Assembly (NCBI GenBank): GCA_023055505.1
Contig: JALIRH010000006.1
Coordinates: forward strand, 24,525,105-24,589,104
Direction: 5' to 3'
From: Callipepla californica brunnescens
Lineage: Eukaryota > Chordata > Aves > Galliformes > Odontophoridae
Length of the DNA: 64,000 nt
Both the position numbers and the translations under genes were made by a program. The notes under the pieces are model-generated. The model did not search any database. It saw nothing but the letters and a program-made list of their open reading frames with translations, and had not been told where the DNA came from. Positions 40,471-52,636 of this stretch are shown here, piece by piece (positions within the stretch are counted from its first letter, which is position 1; each line of letters opens with the position of its first letter).

Positions 40471-43400
40471 GTGTTACAGAAAATACAGAGTTTTCTTGTT
40501 ATCAGAATTCACGTAATTTCTTGGAAACTTAAGCACAAATGCAATTATGTGTATCACATGGAGTTAATTCTAACCTTGTAAAAGCCAGAAAATCAGAACC
40601 AAGGCTTTGTCTTCAGCCTGCTGTGTGCCCAATGAGTACTTTAGAAAGCTCAAGAGTTGACTTCTGCCCAACTTTGAAGGGAACAGCTATCATTTCAGTT
40701 GTTAAAAAAGCTTTCATGTGATTCAGGACATAAATGATTAAAGATTTGATTATAAAGTAATATTACCTTCCTGAGAACACAGAAAACAAATCCCTCCACT
40801 CCAAGAATACTGTATGCTTTTTTTATGATTATTCCCACTTCACCTTTGCCCTGGCTCTAAAGCTTCTGTATTTATTTCAAATTTAAAAATTAAATATAAA
40901 ATAATAATTAAAAAAACACATCAATAATTTCATGCTTATTACCTTCCCTACAATTAACCTTTCCTTTTTGTCAGCGTTTTCATTCTTTTTTTTTTCCAGA
41001 ATTTTGTGATCTTCTTATTTGCCATTGTCCTTTTCACCTGTGCATCCTAACTGTCCTTTACTCCTGATGGTTATTACACACACTAGATACTCACAGTCTT
41101 TCAGTTTAAACAAGCAGTTAGTAAAATCGATCTCCTTGTTCACTTCCTCCATGTTTTGGCATAATTTTTTAACAGAAAGGATACATGTCAGTTTAAAATC
41201 TACAGTGCTCTCTATGATCAAAAACAGAGAAGAGTGATAAAATGAAATCAGATTGTTTTTTCAAAAGAAATACTGATGATAAACTTATTTCAGTGAGAAC
41301 AACACTGCATTTCCTGCAGTAATTAACACTGCATAAAAATAAATAAATTATGAGTATGGAGGATTCAAGATGAATTTTCTCTCTCTCTCTCTCTCTTTTT
41401 TTTTTTTTTTAATAACAACAACAACAAAAATCAAACAATTCCAAAATCAGACTTGTTCAGAATGATTATAAAGTTGCAAAAACGCTGTTTGAATTTCCAG
41501 ACCTGAAAATAGAGATGGACCAGAATCATCTCCATTCCCTTAAAGTGACTATCTGAATTGCCAGTCCAACACTGATTGTTTTATGTTAAAAAAAAAAAAA
41601 AAAAAAAAGTCCCAGGTTACTGTGATAGCATACTGCAAAGCTAATTATGATTGGTCATTTGGCACAGTGTAGCACCCACTTTTAAAATGTTTTTTCCATT
41701 AGTGAAATTACTCACTGTAAGCTGCTAGAACTCTGTTTAAAACTAAGTACATATAGTAAAAATAAATAAATAAAGATAGTAACAATCTAGCTCTGAAGTA
41801 GTTATGTAAAGAGAAATCAATCTTTCAAAATTATATAGAAGACTATTATTGACAATAAGAGACCAGCAGAAGTGAGAATCCCTCCTGGAGAAGTATTGCT
41901 TCATGAAAGATTAAGATGAGTCTGATATGCAGCGTAACTATAAACAGTATAAACCGATTAAGGAAGTAAAAATATATAATTAACAAAAATCTTCACTGAA
42001 ATAAGATTTTGTTTATTTTTCTTGTTTGAAAGAGAGGAGTGGGTTTCTTTGTTTCTTTTAAACAGGAATAATTATTTTTTTTTCCTTTAATGACTAACCA
42101 GGTGGGAGAAATTGAGAAAATAATCCATTTCTTTCACAGAATTACAGAGAAAATAATATAGAATTCAATTGTTAAAGAAGAATAGGGCAGCGAGACAATA
42201 TCTGTGGGAAAGACTGAGCAGATACACACAGGCATTTAGTAAAACAATGCAGAAATTAAATCCTCAGAAATGCCTGACAGCCTGTAAGACACAGCAGATG
42301 ATTAACACTTCAGGTAAGAATTACGGGGATATGGCTTTATTGTTATTTTTATTACCTCTCTGTTTTTGAAGGTTTAGATGTACACATATGTAGACTGTAA
42401 GAAACTTGGCCTAAACACTAAATTTTTATATAAAAAATACAGCAACATCATACAGTCCTTATTTGTTAACCTATGTTGCTAAAGATGCAACTTTTTAGAA
42501 GAAGCAACACAATATGCAAAGAAGTCTGACATACTGATCTTCAAGCCAAAGACTTTCTGTAGTGCAAAGGCCATGCTGCTGGTTTCCACTGAAATAATTA
42601 AATGGAGATGTGATTTTTAGGCAACCATTGTGTTTAACTATGCAAAATTTGGTACTGGTTTTTAATGCTAAAACAGACCCTGAACACATATTAGCATATT
42701 TATGCCTGGAACTCTAATAGCACTTTTCAAATGCACAATTCCCAGGGACAGGATGCTAAGCTGAAGAGATGACTGGATTATTTATTTATTTCTGTTAGCC
42801 CAAGACATTACACAAGTTTTCTGGGTAGCTAACAAAACAGGGATGGAAAAGGAGGAAAAATAAGAAACACTCTTACAAAAGCTGTTAGTTGGAGGAAAAC
42901 CAAGAAATTTAAAGTATTTTTGATGTGGCAAAATTATATAATTGTAATATGAACAGATGAAGCTCCCATTGTGCAGACAGAGCTGTGAAGTATTTGTCTT
43001 AAGGGCAGAGCCTGCCTTGGAGAATTTGCAATTTGAACAGCAGCTCAGTGGTCCTCCTGTATAGTCAGTCATTTCATCTGTAGAGTGCTATTAGAAGCTA
43101 TTAGAAGCCAATGCTACTCTGGCACTCATGTGTTGAAATCTAACCAAAAATATAAATGAATAAATAAAAATTCACTGCGTGCTATAATTTAAGAACATAG
43201 TTAAACTGGGTAATACTTCAGAAAATTGCTTTTGTACTATTTGGGACAATTTAATTACAATTTACACACTTTCTATAGATCCAATTAACTCCCAGGATGC
43301 TCTTAAGGCACTGATAACTTTAAAATACATGATTTCTTCAAATATTGTTAGGAGATATATTGATTATCCGTGGAGACATCATAACTGCAAATAATGAGTT

Positions 43401-45479
43401 TGGACTTGAAGAACAATGTGACAATATCCACTGTGTCTGAAGCAAAATATAAAAATATATGTTTCTAAAGTTAAAACCAATAGGTCATTATTCCTTTCCC
43501 TACTATCTAATTCCTAATTAACTTACCACTTATCTACTAAAATGATTCTGAATGAATAATGTTTTTTTGATTTATTATATAAGAGGATCCCAAAGGAAAT
43601 GCAAGTGGGTTATTTCAAATTCCATCTTGAGCACTTACTTGGACTCACTCTCAGCCACAATTAGCTTAATTAAGTAGTCAAGCTTTAGAATTCAGATTAA
43701 TATTACTTGAGCACATTTCCACTGATTTTAATAATTATTTGTAGAAAAGAAAAATTTCTACAGGGCTCTCTGCAGAACACAATTTAAATTATTGCTACAA
43801 GATTAAACTTGGCTAGCCACTAGTGTTCTACTTGTTTGCTCTTCTGCCTGCCCTAGGTCATCTCTCTTAGTCTCACAATTTGTTTTTTTAAAAATAATTT
43901 ATTTTTAAAAAATAATTATCATTTGTATGCCCAAACACCCAAACATCAAATAAGAATTTCCAAAAATCAAGCTTTTGCTACAGAGCTTTGTTTTGGTTCC
44001 CCCTTCCTGTTCTGAGTCTTTAAAAGCCTATTTTGATTTTGTCCTAATCATTCCATTCTGAGATCTGTTCTGTTCATTTCCTTATCTCACTCAACGCAAT
44101 GTTAAAAAAAAAAAAAATAGCACAGATCCATCAATTTGATCTACTAAAAATGGTGGGCTGAAAATTTTGCCTTTATTTTTGTTCCCCATTTCATGAACTT
44201 TCAACTCCATCAATAATTTTCTCCCCTCTTCAGGGCTTCTTTTTAATCACAAGAATTCTGAATTGTTCTCTGTTCCTGCTGCTAAAATAGTACGGTTACC
44301 ATCTATTTGAAACTTCAGCCTGAAACTACAGTAATGTACTTACTTTGATTCTCAAGTTGTGTAATTTAGCACTCTGGATGCTCTGATCTTCCATGTTTCT
44401 TACTGCTGACTTGTTTTCATTGCACTTCTTCAACTCCCTTTCATCATCTCTAGTATCACTTCAATAATTTCTTAATCTTTAAGTGCCTATTCAGTACTGA
44501 AGGATCTCTCTCCAATGAACTTCTCAGACATACAGTCAGTACAAAAACAGTGTTTCCATCTCCTCCCACAACTGTCTTAACATTTTCACCATTTCCTTCC
44601 ATTTATTTCAACTTCTATTGTACAAAAATTTATTCTATAAAATCTCTTCTTTCTTCCAAAGCAATAATGTCAATAACGACTATTAGGATGTTTAATAACC
44701 TCTTCTGATACAGATAGAGATGATAGATTCTGTTCCCCCAAACTGGAGTGACTTTCAAGCATAAATAAAGTATTAAATATAGAAATGAATAAATTGTTAA
44801 AATGAATAAACACCTAACGAATCATTTTAACATTATTCAGAATGCCTTAATGATTGAAAACATCTAATCTATTAATAAATTTTAGGAAATGCATTTATTA
44901 TCAGTAGCTATAATTACTGCTACAATTATTTGGAGTGCCTTTAGAGCACAAATTTTTTTTAATCATTTCGAAAAAAAAAATTAAGAATTCTTATTTTCAG
45001 AAACTATGAAAAAGAATACTATATTGCAATTTAGTCACAAGTTCCTTCCTCAGTATTCTGCACAGGCTTTAATAAAATAATTATAAATTCCACTAAACTT
45101 GAGGTTTCTAAAAACAAATGTAGTAATCAATAACATCCTCAAAAAGCTATTAAATTCCGCAATGCAAATACAAAGCCATGCAGTGACACTCCATAACACC
45201 CAGTAATAATCTTCCACAGCCACACAAAAATGCAACATATTTTCAGTGCTCAAATTAAAAAAAAAAAACAAAAAACAAAAACAAAAAAAAAAAAAAACAA
45301 CAATGAAAACATGCATAATTACAAGCACATTTAACATCCAGTTTTGCTTCTTCAATTAGCAGAAAAACAGGTAAGAGAAATGCAGCCCAGGGTTCTTCAT
45401 CCCCAGCAAAATGCACAGGGAGAGAGGTTATGAGATACCATTAGGAAGCCCTAAACAGAGCTGTTTTCTTTTATTGTTT

Positions 45480-45502
45480 AATGAAAGATTCGATCTTTCA
45501 TT
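45480..45502. repeat. Perfect 10-bp inverted repeat with 3-nt loop
   Basis: Arms aatgaaagat and atctttcatt flank tcg, giving a tight hairpin on either strand. Confidence 0.75.
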
Positions 45503-47467
45503 CTGAATCTTCATAAGCATCCTTTTTATTTTTCAAGAGAAACGAAGGATGCTTTGACTTCTTCCATCAAAAATCCAGAAGAGGCCGAACTGCATAAGCA
45601 ATAACAATTATGTATGTATCATACAGTGTATGATTTCTTCAGTGCGTGAGCTGTTTTACCCTCCTTTTTGTATGCATAATACTTTGCTGGGCTGAGGGAA
45701 GCCCCACAGTCTTTGAATTTTAATTCCATAAAAGCAAAGAGAGATATTATCCCCTCTCTCAGAGCTACTTTTTCAGTCTGCATGATGAGTCATGATTTGT
45801 AATCATTTATACTTTCACGCTTCTCTATGGCACAAGGACTAAAAATACATGCTTTTACTAAGAGCTGAGATTCAGACACATGACACCATAATTAGTTCAT
45901 TCTCCATTCTCTTTGGTTTTTTGTTTTTTTTTGTTTGTTTTTTCTCAGAGCTTGGTAAAATAGAATTCTCTGTTTGTGACATCAGAACCATTTCCACAGC
46001 AACCAAATGAACTATCCCCCAAATCTCTGTAATAGCAAATAAGCAACAGGAATAGAAACTTTTAAGAAACAAAAGATTTTCACTGTTCACATGCAAATGT
46101 CCATAGAAACAACCAAATCATAATGAAAAAGAAATATGGAAGATACATAGAAACGCAGGAAATACAACAGAGGTATAATCATTTTTTATACATTTTACAG
46201 TGCATAAATACACATTCAGTAATTTTATGACCGTATGCCATATTTGTAATAACCACAGTGTGTGTTTAAAGCCAGTAAAAGCTGATGCTGCAACAATGAG
46301 TCTCAATAACAGGCAATATTTATCTTTTTAGCTTCTATTTTAAAAAGAAATCATTATTTTTGCCAAAGCAAACAGAATCCAAGGTGAGTTGATGCCATTA
46401 GCATTTCAGGATTTTAGGGAGGATGTGCCACAACCAGTCACCGCATTCCATAGATTTCATGGCCGCAGAAAGTTGAGAATTAGGATTTGTTTGGGAACAC
46501 TTTAAATTTGTTTCTTGCAAAGATACCCTTGATAAAGGAAACAAATAGTCATTGATGCATCATTCCCTTCTACTGCAACCTAGGTGTCTGACTATATTTA
46601 GAATAATAGATCTATTACCATCTATAAGAGTGAACACAAGCCTGTTAGTGCTAGAGGTCTGGCAGTTTTCAGTCTTATCAGCCATCTAAACAGCCAGTTC
46701 AACCTCAGCAAAACACTGATGACTTCGTAGCATAATCAAGAAAATAATTTGTTTACCCTAGAAAATCAAGAACAGTTGTGGCTCCACTATTTGTATCAAC
46801 ATTTATTTCCTCAGTGAGGCTGGGTAAACATTATAATCTCTTCCAGGTTTTGGGATCACCTTTACTCTCTCATTCTCTCAGATAACATATATGTGAGACG
46901 CTTGCCCAGCACTTTTGGCAAGTAAATTAACATCTCTTTTGAGGCGATCAGGTGCACCTGACGAAGGAAGAAAATCTTATTCATGATGCATTAAGCATGG
47001 CCAGAGACTCTGTGTGCTCAAATCATGGGTTTGTTAGCAGTCTCTTCCGCAGTATTTTTCTCTCTGGAGTCTGGGACCACTACAGTCTTAAAGCCTCTGA
47101 GAAAACTTTAGAAGAACCTAATTTCCTCCAGTTTTACTACTAGCAGCAGAAAGTTCATACTCCTAAAACCTAGTACTTGGGGTAAAAATAATCTTGGTAA
47201 TCACTAGCAATTTTTTCTCGTCCCTTTAAAAACACTAAAAAATAGTTGCTTTCAGCAATCTGTATTCTTTGATGTGGCCTAGTCCCTCATTATAATTAAT
47301 GCAAGCCAATGCGGTGCCAGAAGCCTTGAATCCTCTGAGGGACTGTGTAATGGCCCAGAGATTTCAGGGCTGCTGGTGGCCATCTGCCACATGTATGAAG
47401 TTCCCTGCAGGTTATCATTTATACCCATTGTAAAATAAAATATTTTCCATCTGTGAGGGCCACAGAA

Positions 47468-47844
47468 TTAAACCCACCCAAGAGTCTCTGGCAGTTTAAC
47501 TCTGGGCCAAATCTTCTGTTGGCTTTTCTGTTTCTCTTCAGAAATCTTTTTCACAAGTTCTTTCTCCTGATCCCCTACAAGATTCTTACACAGTTTAGTT
47601 CCTACAGTAGCTATGGATGCTATACAAAAAGAAGCAGCAGCTGATGTTATTCCTATTTTCATAGACATTTTAGTAGCACTCCAATATCTGTCTCTTCAGG
47701 CTGTGATAGTTTGCCCAGGTTCTTCTCCACCAGCCTGGGAAAATAAATAAAAAAACACTGCCAAAAATTTTGCAAGAAGTCTTTTTCAGGCTTGGTCCTC
47801 AGGGCACATTTTGTTGACAAACTCAAAATGACTACAAAAAACAA
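47468..47844 (-). pseudogene. Coding-like degenerate segment, two overlapping frames
   Basis: On the minus strand a frame from 47844 ends at 47659 with LSQPEETDIGVLLKCL. A second frame in another phase opens at 47668 with MSMKIGITSAAASFCIASIA, continues with a lysine/glutamate-rich stretch and ends at 47468. The composition (a small hydrophobic segment then a charged helix-like region) looks more protein-like than neighbouring chance ORFs. The pieces could be one decayed coding sequence with a frameshift near 47660. I do not recognise a family, and no A-tail is evident. Confidence 0.25.
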
Positions 47845-48573
47845 AGCTATTTCCCCAGAGTATATGTGCTGCTCAGAGGCTTTTTCCTTTGCCTCTATGT
47901 GTCTACTAAAGGATGGACTTCATTCTTTCTTCTAAAGCCCAGAGAAATCATGAACCAGTCTCACTTTAACTATTTTTAATCACTATAATTTGGACTATAA
48001 CAAACATATATTTAATAAAGTTATTTTGTCTGATGATACAATTAAAAAAACCCTATAAACTGATGAAATTTACCTTATAGGTAATAATTACAGTGAAACT
48101 ACTTATATGGCTCCTTTCTAATGTCCCTACAATTTAATCTGATAGTAGAAGCAGTACAGAATTATATATATGTGGTACTGTATATTTCAGAAGAAACAAT
48201 CTCTGCCTCATGAATCTTCGTATTAAACATCTAATCCTATATCTATTTTATCCTATAAGCTTTAAGTGAGATCTTTATGCAAAAATACCCTACATTTTTT
48301 CACTTCCTTTCCTGTAAGTAAACCTGATCATGAAATCTAAAGGAAGAAAAAAATTATCTTCTTAGTATATGTATTTGACAGAGGCAATATTATTACTAAG
48401 TAATGAGCATCCCAGTTATCTCAGTTCTCTTCTCACTTTTCTTTTAAGGTATTTTCAAACTAAGTAAAGACCTAAGGCAAAATATGTTCTACTAATCTTC
48501 AGAACAGGAGTAGAGAGATTTTTAATTTGACCAGAATGACAGACATTAACTGGAAATAATTATTCTTAAAAAG

Positions 48574-48601
<28 letters not shown>
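48574..48601 (+). repeat. A28 homopolymer tract
   Basis: Uninterrupted A run following a short A-rich stretch. No recognisable element next to it. Confidence 0.9.
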
Positions 48602-48605
<4 letters not shown>

Positions 48606-50360
48606 ACATCCCACACACATGCAAAGTGACTGAAAAGAGCCAAGTATTAATAAATACGCTCTTTGAATTCTAGAAAGACATTTTTCTTCATTTTAAAGCA
48701 ATATTTAAACTGTTCCAAATATTCATTTGACATCCTGAATTCTTATTTCAAGAAAGGTCTTAAACTGCAAACATAAAATTGACTGATCATGAGCTGAAAA
48801 ATAATTCTGTAAAATAAAATTATAGATAGATATTCCTCTTATTTTGGAGATACCATCCTTTATAGGACATTGTACCACTTAATTGTAACTACGGTGAGTT
48901 ACAGTTTGTTGCGAAGATGTTAAATAACTGGCAGATGCTTACATACTGACAAGTTCCAAGTGTTGCTTGGAGAGAAATTATAGAATGTTCTGTCACCATG
49001 GCCAAGTGGCAAAGAATCCATACCCTCCTTTGCTGTTCAGTTACATTTACAGATACCAAAAAAGTCGGTATGTATCAGGAAAGTTAATTTAATTCAGGAT
49101 TTGTATTCACCAGGCAATGAACAGATACTGATAATATACTCAATAAGATGTTGCAGGAGCTTTTTCATAAGATATCTGAGAGATTATCTACATATAGAGG
49201 TAGAAGAATTTCATACAAGAACTGTAAGACAAACTATACTAAACTGGAACAGTCTCTTTCAGTCAGAAAATGAAAAACACGTTCGTGTCCTACCACTGGG
49301 ATTCAAGTAAGGTGTTTAACAGGCTTCTGTAGTGAAAGATCCATTCATCTAATTTGGTAACAAAAGAGGGAACTTAGGCTGAATTCAGACCTTGAAGCCC
49401 AAGACAGCTGGATCCTATGACATCCATACTGAAACAGCTTCTCCACACATAACCTAACTCTAGAAGTCCTTACAGCTTGTGCAGCCTGCATCTCAATACA
49501 GTTTGAAAATTCCTTACATGACTAAATGTAGTGAATGCACAACAGAAGCAATGCCCTAGTTTCCTCCTAAATTGTACTAAAGTTTAAACATCAGGAGAGG
49601 CACTTAATTTTTCCCATGAAACAAGATGGCCCCATTCCTTTTCTATTCTCCAAAAATATCATACGTGCAGATGTGACTACCTCTAGCAAAATATTGCACA
49701 AATAATCATCTTCATAAAGAAGGTGCAAGTAAGACAGGCTCGCCTTTTGAACGGGAGAAAGGCTGGCAATGTGTGTTCAAACTCAAAAAAAAGATTAAAA
49801 CCCTAAATAAGCATGCCTTGTCTTGTAAAACTGGATCAAAACTAAGGATTTCAGATCAGAAAAGTGATGTGTGCTTGTGTAGAAACCACCAGCTGGGACT
49901 GTCAGACAACTAAAGAACTATCTCACTTCCAGCCAGCAAAGACTGAGGGGCTTTGGCTTAAAATAGGAACTCCAAAGTTTTTTTTCTGACTGCTAAGCTA
50001 ACATGCAGAACACAAGCAAACTCATTTTAGGAAGAATGCTTTCTGGGTGGATAAGAACATAAAATGCAGAATACTAACTCCTCCCTGGAAATAAGCAAGC
50101 AAATATTTTTAAACAAATTTAACTATGTTCCAAATAAATAACAACAAAATACATTCTGTGCTTAATGCTTCCTACTGATTAATATAAGACACCCGAGTAT
50201 GCACTTTCTCGGACCCACCTACTTAAGGTAATTATCTTGCATCAATCACAGTAGATGCTATGAATTACCCCCAGTACATTTAGTATTCAATCACAGATAT
50301 ATAATGCAGAGGTATTAACTGTGAACTCTGAATTTTTCCCACAGAGCCCTGGTTAACCAT

Positions 50361-50873
50361 CAAATCATGGAATAGTTTGGATTGGAATGAACTTTAAGAA
50401 TCATCTAGTTGTTTCCTCTTTGTCATGGGAGCTTGACCAGGGCCCCATCCAACCTGATGTTAAACACTTCCAGGGATGGGACATCCACAACTTCTCCAGG
50501 TGGCCTGTGATAGTGCTTCACCAATCCTAATATCAAACCTAATCTCTCCTCTTTTAGTTTAAAGCTATTTCCCTTGCCCTATCACTACTAGATCATGTAA
50601 AAAGTCTGTCTCCATCTTACTTGAAAAGAGCTTATAAGTACTGGAGGGCTGAACAGGCTAAACAAGCCCAGCTCCCTCAGCCTTTCTTCATAGGAGAAAT
50701 GCTCCAGTCCTTTGAGCATTCTTGTGGTCCTACTCTGGACCTGCTTCAACTTTCCTCTTGTACCAGAGTCCCCAGACTTTAACGCGGTACTGCAGATGGG
50801 CCCTCATAAAAGCAGCACAGAGGAGTACAGTCACCTCCCTCACCCTGCTGGCTACCACCCTTTTGATTCAGTA
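50361..50873 (-). mobile_element. CR1 LINE 3' copy, about 510 bp
   Basis: The plus strand shows antisense CR1 phrases: ggccccatccaacctgatgt, cttccagggatgggacatcc, gcccagctccctcagccttt and gtactgcagatgggccctca. It comprises the 3' UTR and the very end of ORF2. The tail octamer is degraded. Confidence 0.87.
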
Positions 50874-52386
50874 TAGTCTAATATGATTCTCTCCAACAGT
50901 TTGCTTAAGTATCTCTTCATGTTTTCTTTTAATTTGGCCCTTACCATTCTGAGTTATTACTTTCTATTTGCACACCAAAATGTGTGTACACTAATATAGA
51001 TATCAGAAATACTCTAATTTTCTTCAGTCTAATGATGTGTCATTACCAAATATATGCACACACTGAACTCAGATTTTAAAAATCCAGTCTATGTTTTTAT
51101 AGCAAATTTAGAACAGCTCTGTTCATATTCCAGTTAGTTGTACAAAAGTAACTCTGCTTCTAGTGACCTCACTAAGTAGTTATGTTTGTCTGCTACTAAC
51201 AAAATGATCCAAAATGCAACTGACATCCTAGGTAACAGGTATTTGAGAGACTATAGTCTATATTTTGTAAATTTATGAAACTCCAAAGTTAATATCTTGC
51301 TGTAATTCAGGTTAAAGTTGATCAAGTAAGGCACGTACACCAAACAGAATGAAAGACTGAGCAAATGACAATACCAGTTATCAGGAGGTGAGTGGAAAGT
51401 GAATCCTTGACATACCTTTCCAACTGTATTTCACACAAATCCATTCCTTAGAACAAGGCAAGATGAAACTGAGGACTCCTAACTACTACTTTTTGGCATG
51501 CATCTCCCACAAGTCTAACCTTCCAACAATACCTTCCAGCACTCAGATAATCTTTCCTTTCTGCAAGCAGCTCCAAAGCTCTTTTAGTATTACAGGGTAT
51601 ATTATTTCAAAAACCAGAAACCATATCTAGTCTTCTCATTTCTTTTAAAACTATTATTAAACAATAAATCATGAAATTTAAAGATACTGTTTTCAGACAG
51701 TAGAAGTATTAAATTGGACAGATGATAGATTCAAAACTTGGCCATACCTCATTTGTATTTCCTTTGAATTATATATCAATGCTTACACACCATTAACATT
51801 TTTTTTTTCCTAATTGTCTCAGACACTTAACTATTTATGCAAAGAGGCATCAGTTTCATACAAGTAGCACCTTCCTATTCCAGACAGACAAAGAAAGTTT
51901 CAAACAGCACCATTCAAAGCCACCGCATCTTTATTTCACATGTAAACACAAATAACACAAATCTGAACACAGTGTAATCAATTTTATCACTTTATCCTGT
52001 TATCGATAGCTCTTCTAGAAAAGCAATTATTTTATTGTTAGGTTACTACACTGATAGAATAAAGTAGATGCCATAGTGCCACAGGTAGGAAAAAAAACGT
52101 CAGTCTTAATTTTACTTGCAGACTTTATACTCGGTATACAAATATTTCCTTTAGTAATGAATCAACATTTATAAATCTGCTTTCTTTGCTTGCAAAAATA
52201 TCATCTATCAAACAAAAAAAATTGTGAAATATTATTGAACATTTCTAGTTCAATTTCTATCAGACTTTACAAACTGCCGCTTAAATCTAACTTCTCATGT
52301 TTAATATTTTGTCCTCCAAGCATGTAATTCTTAGCTATTAATTAGGAAGTAAAAAGATGTAAAAATGTACTTTTGAAAGTACTTAC

Positions 52387-52456
52387 ATTCTGCATATTTC
52401 TGAAGCTGAGAGAACTCTCCAGGACTAAGGTTAAGCCACTTCTCCTGGCTCGTCAT
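52387..52456 (-). CDS. DGKB: DGKB first coding exon (residues 1-23 plus first base of codon 24)
   Basis: This exon starts diacylglycerol kinase beta, a membrane-associated enzyme abundant in neurons that phosphorylates diacylglycerol to phosphatidic acid. The reverse strand reads MTSQEKWLNLSPGEFSQLQK followed by YAE, then one base (T) before a consensus donor, gtaagta. From memory of the human protein ([20 protein letters not shown]), the match is close. The ATG at 52456-52454 has A at -3. The frame stays open for a short way upstream but contains no earlier in-frame ATG, so this start is well supported. The split codon joins AT from the next exon to give Tyr24. This is the beginning of the recoverin-homology (RVH) domain of type I DGKs. 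Confidence 0.93.
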
Positions 52457-52636
52457 AATGGCAGTAATAGTCTTTGTTAGTATCAGAAAAGCATTCCTTT
52501 TGATTCTGGTGACACAAGCTCCCAAGATTTGTGATTTCAGTTCACAGCACTTGAAGACTTGATAGGTGACATCAGTCCAAGGTCTTTGATGCTACGAATT
52601 GTCTCCAATTTGTTGGTTCAGCAGAGAGTTACAGCA
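52457..52636 (-). promoter_or_regulatory. DGKB: DGKB 5' UTR part of the first coding exon, with two upstream ORFs
   Basis: Upstream of the start codon the exon probably continues to 52636. There the reverse strand shows an acceptor-like ccttcttttaacag, which implies a further 5' non-coding exon. This leader contains two upstream ATGs out of frame with DGKB. One opens an 11-codon ORF at 52572-52537 (stop TGA); the other opens a 3-codon ORF at 52494-52483 (ATG CTT TTC TGA), 26 nt before the main ATG. Both end before the main start, so they could lower or regulate translation. The exon boundary is inferred from the splice signal and could be wrong if transcription starts inside this segment. Confidence 0.5.

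Larger units (their letters stand above)
25052..52386 (-). other. DGKB: DGKB intron between first and second coding exons (27.3 kb)
   Basis: The largest intron in the window. It contains an LTR-like block (28527-29060), two GC-rich blocks (30380-30800 and 31700-32045), CR1 copies at 36440-37053, 37932-38010 and 50361-50873, an A-tailed GC-rich segment (40105-40470) and a coding-like degenerate segment (47468-47844). Homopolymer tracts lie at 38793-38811 (A19), 41588-41608 (A21), 45257-45301 (A-rich with scattered C) and 48574-48601 (A28). A CT repeat followed by T lies at about 41378-41412. The remaining stretches show nothing recognisable. Confidence 0.85.

Noticed and set aside
45050..45355. 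101-codon minus-strand open frame
   Set aside because: It is driven by a long A-rich tract at 45257-45301 giving a run of phenylalanine; low-complexity artefact.
52457..52525. Upstream extension of the DGKB coding frame
   Set aside because: The frame is open but has no ATG; the conserved N-terminus begins at the ATG at 52456, as in the human protein.
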